64,000 nucleotides of DNA from positions 1 to 64,000 of the forward strand of contig JAFYLH010000029.1 of assembly GCA_017537175.1 (NCBI GenBank). Direction: 5' to 3'. Source of the stretch: Clostridia bacterium. GTDB lineage: Bacteria; Bacillota; Clostridia; Oscillospirales; CAG-272. The translations under genes were made by a program, and so were the position numbers. The notes under the pieces were generated by a model. That model was not told the DNA's origin and did no database searches. It saw only the letters and a list, made by a program, of their open reading frames with translations. Each line of letters opens with the position of its first letter. Position 1 is the stretch's first letter. Of this stretch, positions 8,737 through 15,650 are shown piece after piece.

Positions 8737-10314
8737 TTAGGGTAATAACCTGTTGACTATGTAATAGAGCTCCTCTTTTTTGGCACGGGAGCCTGTGTGG
8801 TTTACATCCACTATCGCCTCGGTTGCGGCATCTATACGACTGTCGAGCTTTTGACGCATCAGGGTATAGACCCTGTCATTTACCCTGTCCTCTTCGGGAA
8901 CCGCCAGTAAAAGCTCAAGCACCTTTCTGTTGTTGTAAGGAACCGTGATATCATCCGAGAACATATGCTCACAGGTGAGGCATACTCCGTCACGGCTGGG
9001 CCAATGCCATTCCCAGTAGAACTGATCCTGCCAGGGAATGGGATTTTGATTTGCGGATTCAAAATATTTCTCTATGTACTCCTTGAACTGCTTATCGCAG
9101 TATCTTACCGCACCGCGGTGGGTAAGAAGGAATTTATAAAAGGTGGTGCAGGTTCTGGGCGAGGGCTTGGAGCCAAAATTTCTCCTGCCGTTATATCTCT
9201 TGGTATAACGGGCTCTGCCTACCTCAGAGGACCAGGATTTGATCTCGACATCATAGTCATTTATGCCGTCAAGATAGATCCTCTTTCTTACATCATTGGG
9301 ATTGTTGTATCTTACATTTCCGCAGTTCCAGAGCATTACGGCGCGTACACCCTCAATATTTTCAAACGCAGAATCCTCATAGGGAATCTTATAGAAAATA
9401 TGCTCTTGTCCGATAGCCTTACAGATCTCCCCTGCCGCCTCGGCATCCGGACGCTCATTGTCCTGAGAATCATAGCTGTAATATTTATATCTGTCGTATA
9501 TGTGGGATGCAGAAGCAAGGGTGGTCTTACTGTCACAACCACCTGTAAGAGAGATTGCAGGTGTTGTCCACTTGTCAGCTATCTGCTCCATTGTTTTCTG
9601 CATCAGAGGAATAAGCCGGTCGCAGGCTTCTTCAACACTTAGGTTCAGGGAATGAGGCCAGTAAAATCTTGTCTGCTCAATATCGCCTTTTACAGTTCTT
9701 GCTATATGGTTGGGATTAAGCCTTTTTACCTCGATAAAGGGTGTGATATTACCGGGTAGCTGATTGCCGAAATATTTAAATGTCTTACGGGTCTTTAATT
9801 TTGTTACCTTGGGATCCTCGGTAAGCCCGAGAATATCGCCTATAAGATTGACATGGGTGCTGACATAGCTGTGTCCGCCCTTCGAGGAATAAAACACGCA
9901 AAGAAGTCCCACCGTATCACAGAGAAAGCTCAGCTTATCCTTGTCGGCAACAAAGATACAGAAAACACCGGTCAAAGTATTTATCCTGTCAAAGAACGCC
10001 TTTTCGTCACCGTATACCGATGCAAGTCCTTCAAGTATCTCTGCCTCTGTCAAAATATCCTTTACAGGGTCATAGGCATGTCCCACAAGACCTATGCTCA
10101 ATTCGTCATTGACCTTTTTAACGGAACAGGTGGCATCGGGATGAGTATACAGAGAGTATTTTTCATTAAGCCCTATGCTTGTCCATCTGCCGAAAAAGGG
10201 ATATGCAGCTGTGTCGATATCCTTATCATCGGTTATGAGAAAGCCTCTGCAAAAAAGCTTTGATCTGAGATATTCGTCGTTAAGTGTTAACTGCTTTACT
10301 GTTTCTCTGTTCAT
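8737..10314 (-). CDS. Asparagine-synthase-like PP-loop amidotransferase of polysaccharide operon
   Basis: 525 aa. Residues about 1-190 look like the glutaminase-fold half of class B asparagine synthetases, but there is no Cys at position 2, so glutamine hydrolysis is unlikely. Residues from about 215 contain AISLTGGCDSKTTLASA, the SGGxDS ATP-pyrophosphatase loop with Thr in place of the first Ser. It should adenylate a carboxylate and join it to an amine or ammonia. It starts in a TAATG overlap with the stop of the dehydrogenase gene. The aldolase and dehydrogenase directly upstream could supply a hydroxy or keto acid that this enzyme attaches to an amino sugar as an amide; that is inference from context. 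Confidence 0.8.
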   Translation of the reverse strand: MNRETVKQLTLNDEYLRSKLFCRGFLITDDKDIDTAAYPFFGRWTSIGLNEKYSLYTHPDATCSVKKVNDELSIGLVGHAYDPVKDILTEAEILEGLASVYGDEKAFFDRINTLTGVFCIFVADKDKLSFLCDTVGLLCVFYSSKGGHSYVSTHVNLIGDILGLTEDPKVTKLKTRKTFKYFGNQLPGNITPFIEVKRLNPNHIARTVKGDIEQTRFYWPHSLNLSVEEACDRLIPLMQKTMEQIADKWTTPAISLTGGCDSKTTLASASHIYDRYKYYSYDSQDNERPDAEAAGEICKAIGQEHIFYKIPYEDSAFENIEGVRAVMLWNCGNVRYNNPNDVRKRIYLDGINDYDVEIKSWSSEVGRARYTKRYNGRRNFGSKPSPRTCTTFYKFLLTHRGAVRYCDKQFKEYIEKYFESANQNPIPWQDQFYWEWHWPSRDGVCLTCEHMFSDDITVPYNNRKVLELLLAVPEEDRVNDRVYTLMRQKLDSRIDAATEAIVDVNHTGSRAKKEELYYIVNRLLP

Positions 10315-11210
10315 TAAACCAAGCTCTCCAAATTTCTTTTGATAACACCAAGTAATCTGTCATTATTGTTCTCTCCCACAAAGGAATTGTGGGGAGTGAT
10401 AATTACATTATCCATATTCCAAAGAGGACTGTCAGGTAATAACGGCTCCTCTTCAAAGACATCAAGCACCGCACCGTAAAGACGGGGCAGCTCATTTATG
10501 AGCGCGTCGGTATCCACCACCGCACCTCTTGCTATATTGACAAGCACTGCCGAGTCGGAAAGAAGGGCAAGCCTGTCCGCATTTATAATATGACGGGTAG
10601 CTTCGCTCAAGGGAAGGGTCAGCACCAACACATCGCAATCGGGTATTACACCGTCAAGAGCGTCAAAGGGATATATCTTTTCATAGCTTTCATCCTCCCG
10701 GGGATAGAGATCTACTCCCACCACCCTTGCACCGAAAGCCTTAAATCTCTTTGCACACTCAGTACCCACGCTGCCGCAGCCTAAGATACAGACTGTTTTT
10801 CCATACAGCTCTCTGAGTCCTCTGTGCTTTGTCCAGCTTTGGTTTTTTTGGTTATCCCAAAAGAACCGCGACTGCTTATAAAGCTCCAGCACTCCCGCAA
10901 GGGCAAACTCTGCCATAGGGATACTGTACACCCCGCCTGCATTGAATATGCCAATGCCCTTATCACGGATATAGTTCATATCAACACGGTCATAGCCCGC
11001 AGAGGTGAGCTGGATATATTTAAGATTAACAAAATCCTCTATGGGATGATGCAGAAAAAGTCCGTTGCAGATAACACCCTCATAGCAGTCGGCAACACTC
11101 GGCAGAGCATCCTTTTCGTTCTGCAAAAAATCAACACTATGCCCCAGACCGGTCAATATATCCGCACACTCGCAATGTGCCTGTAATGCTCCCGTGATCA
11201 GTATCCTCAT
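10314..11210 (-). CDS. D-2-hydroxyacid dehydrogenase family protein
   Basis: 298 aa from the ATG at 11210, which follows AAGGA by 8 bases and begins MRILITGALQAHCE; the frame is open further upstream but that part runs into the aldolase gene and has no ribosome-binding site. VCILGCGSVGTECAKRF near residue 135 is the NAD-binding glycine loop. VLVNIARGAVVDTDAL carries the catalytic Arg, VFEEEPLLPDSPLW the Glu region and VIITPHNS the catalytic His. It should interconvert a 2-keto acid and a D-2-hydroxy acid with NAD(P)H. It is unusual as a member of a glycosyltransferase operon and probably makes or uses the product of the neighbouring aldolase. Confidence 0.88.
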   Translation of the reverse strand: MRILITGALQAHCECADILTGLGHSVDFLQNEKDALPSVADCYEGVICNGLFLHHPIEDFVNLKYIQLTSAGYDRVDMNYIRDKGIGIFNAGGVYSIPMAEFALAGVLELYKQSRFFWDNQKNQSWTKHRGLRELYGKTVCILGCGSVGTECAKRFKAFGARVVGVDLYPREDESYEKIYPFDALDGVIPDCDVLVLTLPLSEATRHIINADRLALLSDSAVLVNIARGAVVDTDALINELPRLYGAVLDVFEEEPLLPDSPLWNMDNVIITPHNSFVGENNNDRLLGVIKRNLESLV

Positions 11211-11221
11211 AAACTCTGTCC

Positions 11222-12061
11222 TTATTTTTTCTGACCCTGTGCTATACCAAGGATCTTTTCTGCAGTCTGTACTCTGTTTGCTTCCCATTCCTCGGGATGA
11301 CAAGCACAGTAAGCTTCGTACTCTCGTATTTCCTTTAAGCCTGTTTCAAAAATTCTTTTGATCTCACCGATATCGGTAACGATATCACAGTTACAGAAGC
11401 TGCGGGAAAGTATTGCTCTTTGTGAGCCCAGACGATAATGCTCCATTATCACATGCTCGCAGGGCAGCATTCCCTTGCCAAGAGCCGCAATACCGCCAAA
11501 GCCGTAAGTTATACCCTTATCCCTGCATTTACGGCAGATGCGCTCCACCGTACCGTCACAAAGCAGCTCAAACATAAATTTTTTACCCAATGCAAGGCTC
11601 ATATCATTGAGACCTATGTGGATCTCGTCTATACCGTCGATCTCAAGTATCGCGTCAAGACACTCTGCCGCCTCGGGAGTTTCAACCAACAAAAATACCG
11701 TTGCTCTGCCCCCGACACAATCTGTAAATCTTTTGACCTCTGCCGCTGTCTTGAAATACGGCAACATCACCACATCCGCACCCGCATCGATAACAGCATC
11801 TATCTCTTCTTCGCTAGAGGAATACCGATCGGTTGCATTATGAATGGGATTGACACGAACCATAAGCTCGCTTTTTGTGATATGACCTCTCAGCTCTGCC
11901 ACATCCTCTACGGTATGGCGGCACTGAACGGTGTTCATTCCGCCCTGACGGTCAGACTTGCCGATATATTCCATATCCACAAAGATTCTGTCCACTCCCG
12001 CTTCCTGTGCAATACAGGCTATCTCAGGGCGGTTTGTTATGTACATCAGCTTTAATGCCAT
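11222..12061 (-). CDS. HpcH/HpaI-type aldolase (citrate lyase beta-like) of polysaccharide operon
   Basis: 279 aa, a TIM-barrel of the class II pyruvate/phosphoenolpyruvate aldolase family. Seen are DRIFVDMEYIGKSDR (substrate-binding), ELMVRVNPI with the conserved Arg, VFLLVETPEAAECLD with the metal-binding Glu, and IHIGLNDMSLALG with the metal-binding Asp. Such enzymes condense pyruvate with an aldehyde or split the product. It lies 12 bases before the dehydrogenase and just after the sugar transferase that opens the operon. Substrates are unknown; a role in making a non-sugar acyl decoration for the exported glycan is inferred from the neighbours. Confidence 0.82.
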   Translation of the reverse strand: MALKLMYITNRPEIACIAQEAGVDRIFVDMEYIGKSDRQGGMNTVQCRHTVEDVAELRGHITKSELMVRVNPIHNATDRYSSSEEEIDAVIDAGADVVMLPYFKTAAEVKRFTDCVGGRATVFLLVETPEAAECLDAILEIDGIDEIHIGLNDMSLALGKKFMFELLCDGTVERICRKCRDKGITYGFGGIAALGKGMLPCEHVIMEHYRLGSQRAILSRSFCNCDIVTDIGEIKRIFETGLKEIREYEAYCACHPEEWEANRVQTAEKILGIAQGQKK

Positions 12062-12073
12062 ATTCTCTACCTG

Positions 12074-12727
12074 TTACTGACCTACCTTATCGGTCTCCTC
12101 TGCTTTTGCCTGTGATTCGGACTCCTGCTTTACTGTAGCCTCGGTGTTTTCGTTATCCTCGTTTGCAAAAACCTTCCACACCGTCAAAAACATGATCTTT
12201 ATGTCAAGCCACAGGCTCATATGGTCAACATACCAAACACTTAGCTTGATACGGGAATTCCACTCCACCGATTTGCGGCCGTTTATCTGTGCCCAGCCTG
12301 TAATTCCGGGACGGACCTCGAACATTCTGAACTGCTCTTCGGTATACTGATCTACGGGCCAGGGATGGTATGTAAGCGGGGGACGGGGGCCTACAAAGCT
12401 CATATCGCCCTTGAGGATATTTATAAACTGCGGCAGCTCATCAATGCTTGTTGCACGGATTATCTTACCCACACGGGTAATACGACTGTCATTCTTGCCA
12501 GAATAAACGCCCGAGCCTGTATGCTCGGAATTAACCTTCATGCTGCGGAATTTGTATATACTGAACTCCTTGCCGCCAAGACCCAGTCTGGTCTGCTTGA
12601 ATATGACCGGTCCGGGAGAATCCAGCTTTATGATAAGTGCAACTATAAGCATGGGAATACCTGCTATGATAAGTCCCGTAAGTGCCAGAACAAAGTCAAT
12701 GACTCTTTTAAGAAATTTCTTGTACAT
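12074..12727 (-). CDS. Polyprenyl-phosphate sugar-1-phosphate transferase (initiating enzyme)
   Basis: 217 aa monotopic membrane enzyme that puts the first sugar phosphate on undecaprenyl phosphate. [20 protein letters not shown] is the N-terminal membrane hairpin, followed by [43 protein letters not shown] and FVGPRPPL, all family signatures. The chosen ATG at 12727 ([12 protein letters not shown]) lies 41 bases after the expected transcription start and after GGGGA. The alternative ATG at 12760 is only about 8 bases from that start and has no ribosome-binding site. The C-terminal tail (after [10 protein letters not shown]) is a low-complexity Glu/Lys extension. It is the first gene of the eight-gene operon. 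Confidence 0.92.
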   Translation of the reverse strand: MYKKFLKRVIDFVLALTGLIIAGIPMLIVALIIKLDSPGPVIFKQTRLGLGGKEFSIYKFRSMKVNSEHTGSGVYSGKNDSRITRVGKIIRATSIDELPQFINILKGDMSFVGPRPPLTYHPWPVDQYTEEQFRMFEVRPGITGWAQINGRKSVEWNSRIKLSVWYVDHMSLWLDIKIMFLTVWKVFANEDNENTEATVKQESESQAKAEETDKVGQ

Positions 12728-12774
12728 CTTGATTTTCCCCACATTGGTATTTTTGCGCATAATGATACAGGGTT

Positions 12775-12803
12775 ATTATATCATACAATATCTTATAAAT
12801 CAA
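12775..12803 (-). promoter_or_regulatory. Sigma-A promoter of the polysaccharide operon
   Basis: On the minus strand TTGATT (12803-12798), a 17-base spacer and TATAAT (12780-12775). It places the start of transcription near 12768. The surrounding 12804-12900 is very AT-rich with no gene. Confidence 0.8.
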
Positions 12804-12997
12804 TAGTATACCTATTATATCACTATAATTTTCCAAAATTAATTTACAGTAATTGTAATTTTTGCAGAAAATGTTTATAATTTGTTTACAGATATTTTAC
12901 ACTTTATCGGTCAAATATCCGATCTAACGATGCATTTTGATTCTCTGTCACAAAGAAAAACCGTGTGTTTTTTCCACGCAAAACGCAATCCTCTACA

Positions 12998-13019
12998 TAA
13001 AAAAGCGGCGAGTCGCCGC
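12998..13019 (-). terminator. Second rho-independent terminator-like hairpin
   Basis: On the minus strand GCGGC-GACTC-GCCGC followed directly by six T. It lies 76 bases beyond the first terminator of the 13147 gene, so it is either a backup or the end of an unidentified short transcript. Confidence 0.6.
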
Positions 13020-13094
13020 ACCCAAACTGCGCTCTGAGGCTCAAAAAACACCATTTATTCATCACACGCCACAACGAAATTTCCTATACATTAA

Positions 13095-13131
13095 AAAATG
13101 ATCCGTTGCGTGTTAAACAACGGATCATTTT
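13095..13131 (-). terminator. Terminator of the SLH-DUF4838 gene ending at 13147
   Basis: A 14-bp perfect stem (AAAATGATCCGTTG with its complement) and a 9-base loop, followed on the minus strand by a T run. Confidence 0.85.
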
Positions 13132-13146
13132 ATGCCTTAATATATC

Positions 13147-15567
13147 TTACTTTGAATCGTTATCCCAATCCTTGGGGTCCTTACCGAGATCCCAGTTACC
13201 GGGAGCTCTGTAGTTGTCATCTTCAAGGGTTCCGAGGTAATCGAAGTATGCAAGTGCTGTTTCGTTGTACTTGTCAAGATCAGCCTGATCGCCGGAGGCT
13301 CTGTAATCCTCGTATGCAAGACAAACCTCAATATACTTCATCTGTGCGGCACTGCGGCGTACACGGAGCTTCTGCTCGTCGGTAGAAGCAAGCTCAAGAG
13401 CCTTGTCAAAGAGACCCATAAGATAGTCATAGTTCTCTCTGTACTGTGCTTCGGTAATGACATCATCCCAGTCACAATTGGTCCAGATATGCCATTCGTT
13501 TTTGCTCTGGAGCTCGTAGGTCGCTTCAATATACTCACGGATATAGCTCCAGCCGTCGCCGTAGAACTCGTAAAGGAAGGTGTCAACATAGTTCCAGTAC
13601 TCAGCCTCTGTCATATCAGCCTCCCAAACAAGCTTGGAGGTAAGATATACCTTAAGCTCAGAGAAGGGAGCGCAGTTGATGTTATCACCTAAAACGATGA
13701 TGCCCGAAACTCCTCTCTTATGGAAGTCCTGATACTTTCTGTACATCTGGTGGATCACAGGGAAGGGTGCGTCACCGTAGGTGGTGTCGCTGGTGTAGTC
13801 CCATACCCATACATTATGGGAGAACTCAAACCATGCATCAAGTATCTGAGAATATTTTTCTGCATTGTTGGACTTGTTGGTACAGCCTGTCTGTGTATGA
13901 TCGTGGTTACCGCAGGCGGTATCGGTACAAGCACAAACTATAACATTTTCGTTAATATCTTCTTTGTTAAAGTTCTTGGGCATATTCCAGGTATACTTGT
14001 AGGCAAGACCTACAACATAATAACCGGGAAATTCCTCTGCAATAGCATCGCCTACAACATCAAGGATGTTGAAATATGTAGAGGTTCTGCCGTGCTCACG
14101 GTAGAAATCGGAGCAATCGTTACAACGACAGTAGTAGACCTGGTCGGACATTGCAACCCATACAAATCTGTTGTGAGGAGCGGATCTGAGCTGAGTCAAT
14201 ACATTTGTGATAATATTATTCTGGATCTCGGGATCCATGAGACAGCCGTCCTTTTCCATGTGCCATTTGGTATAATAACCCCAGCTGGGCTGGAAATCTG
14301 AGGGGGGCTGACAGAGTGCGGGCAGAGAGTGATAGAAGTTACCCTGAGAGAAGTAACCGCCGTTGTCTCTGAGCTTTTCTCCTACATTGGGAAGATCACC
14401 CTTACCGAAGATATAGTCACGCCAACGCATACCTGTGGTCTCTGTGTGACGAAGATCTGCGGGAACACTGTAGCAGTTCTTGGATGTAAATGTTTCGATA
14501 ACACCCATAAAGCTTACACCTGCATAGGTTTCAAGGAACTCATATACCGCATACTGTGTTGCAGAATAAAGCTCGTCGGAGGCAAGGATAAGATATCCGT
14601 TCTGAACCTCTATAAGCAGAGTGTCGGGGTCAAAGTCGGTACGGTCAACATTTACAACAACACCCTCACGATTTGTCTTACCGATAAGGATCTCCTTCTG
14701 ACCGATCTCGCGGTCGGTATCCTTGTAGATGGGAAGCTGGAAGCCTGTTACCTTTGCAATATAAGAATGAAGCTCGTTTGCACAGGTCTGGGCGCTGTTG
14801 CCGGACTTTGCCGCAGTAGTACCGTAGATGATAGTGTACTCTGAGATAGAGGTGTCACCTATCATAATGTCACCAACAGGAGTTTCAGCATTATAGCGAA
14901 GCTCCTTGTAGCTCATAAGTATCTGAGCCGCCTGAGCACGGGTAGCGGTACCGTTGGGATTAAGGATAGGAGCTCCGTCCTCTGTACCCATACCGTTGAT
15001 AAGGCCTGTGGTGGACATCCAGGTAATACCTTCCTTTGCCCAGTCCTGAACCTTGTCTGCATCACCGAACTTGTCAAATGCGGTAGGTCTTACATCGGTA
15101 AGATCATAGCTGTCCTCCCCTGCTGCATAGAGGGCAAGGATACGCGCCATCTGGCTTCTTGTGATACTGCCGTTGGGGTTGAATGTGGTAGCAGACATAC
15201 CTGCTACATAGTTCTTTTCGTTTGCCCACTGTACAGCCTTTGCATACCACTGGGTTACCGGTACATCTGTAAATACAGTCTCGCCTGTATAGGTTGTCTG
15301 GTCAACGCCGGACAGTCTGAACAGAACTGTTACGAACATAGCTCTGGTCATAGATGCATTAGGCGCAAAAAGGTCGCCTGCCGCATTATTTGCAGAGAAG
15401 ATACCTGCATCATAGGTATACTTTACCGCATCATAGAACCAATGGGTGGTTTTGACATCGCGAAAAGGCATGCCTGTTTCGGGGTTTACCTCTGCTGCGG
15501 ATGCTGTCACAGGTATACAAGCAACCAATGTCAGTACCGCTAAAAGCATTGCGATAAATCTCTTCAT
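13147..15567 (-). CDS. SLH-domain DUF4838 surface protein (paralogue 1)
   Basis: 806 aa. Residues 1-24 are a signal peptide (MKRFIAMLLAVLTLVACIPV, then SAAE). Three S-layer homology domains fill about 30-215 (FRDVKTTHWFYDAV, FTDVPVTQWYAKAV, FGDADKVQDWAKEGI, each followed by a TRA or TRS motif) and anchor the protein to wall polysaccharide. Residues about 225-370 resemble the GH67/GH20-type N-terminal beta-alpha domain (EILIGKTNREG, YLILASDE, YAVYEFLETYAGVSFMG). The rest is DUF4838, a predicted TIM-barrel glycosidase, with a CRCNDC cluster near residue 480 and LAYKYTWNMPKNF. It is the most diverged of the four at the signal peptide. AAGGAGG precedes the ATG. Catalytic activity is inferred from fold, not shown. 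Confidence 0.88.
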   Translation of the reverse strand: MKRFIAMLLAVLTLVACIPVTASAAEVNPETGMPFRDVKTTHWFYDAVKYTYDAGIFSANNAAGDLFAPNASMTRAMFVTVLFRLSGVDQTTYTGETVFTDVPVTQWYAKAVQWANEKNYVAGMSATTFNPNGSITRSQMARILALYAAGEDSYDLTDVRPTAFDKFGDADKVQDWAKEGITWMSTTGLINGMGTEDGAPILNPNGTATRAQAAQILMSYKELRYNAETPVGDIMIGDTSISEYTIIYGTTAAKSGNSAQTCANELHSYIAKVTGFQLPIYKDTDREIGQKEILIGKTNREGVVVNVDRTDFDPDTLLIEVQNGYLILASDELYSATQYAVYEFLETYAGVSFMGVIETFTSKNCYSVPADLRHTETTGMRWRDYIFGKGDLPNVGEKLRDNGGYFSQGNFYHSLPALCQPPSDFQPSWGYYTKWHMEKDGCLMDPEIQNNIITNVLTQLRSAPHNRFVWVAMSDQVYYCRCNDCSDFYREHGRTSTYFNILDVVGDAIAEEFPGYYVVGLAYKYTWNMPKNFNKEDINENVIVCACTDTACGNHDHTQTGCTNKSNNAEKYSQILDAWFEFSHNVWVWDYTSDTTYGDAPFPVIHQMYRKYQDFHKRGVSGIIVLGDNINCAPFSELKVYLTSKLVWEADMTEAEYWNYVDTFLYEFYGDGWSYIREYIEATYELQSKNEWHIWTNCDWDDVITEAQYRENYDYLMGLFDKALELASTDEQKLRVRRSAAQMKYIEVCLAYEDYRASGDQADLDKYNETALAYFDYLGTLEDDNYRAPGNWDLGKDPKDWDNDSK

Positions 15568-15598
15568 AAAGGTCCTCCTTGAATTTTCTTATGTTGTA

Positions 15599-15635
15599 AT
15601 TATACAAAAAAGGCCTGCAAAATGCAAGCCTTTTT
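15599..15635 (-). promoter_or_regulatory. Fused terminator-promoter cassette A
   Basis: The minus strand forms a hairpin (AAAAAGGCTTGC with GCAGGCCTTTTT, one G-T wobble) that ends the 15651-18179 gene. Inside the hairpin, TTGCAT (15627-15622) is spaced 17 bases from TATAAT (15604-15599), which starts right after the T tract and should serve the 13147-15567 gene. Cassettes B and C have the same design. Confidence 0.75.
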
Positions 15636-15650
15636 CACATTTTTGTTATA

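Larger units (their letters stand above)
12761..13146. other. 386-bp non-coding region between polysaccharide operon and DUF4838 cluster
   Basis: It holds the polysaccharide operon promoter, about 100 bases of AT-rich sequence and two minus-strand hairpins with T tracts (13095-13131 and 12998-13019). The roughly 90 bases between the two hairpins contain no open frame; a small RNA ending at the second hairpin is possible but unsupported. Confidence 0.6.

Noticed and set aside
12998-13020. tRNA or 6S-like RNA
   Set aside because: GC-rich hairpin only; no cloverleaf, TTC loop or extended stem could be built.
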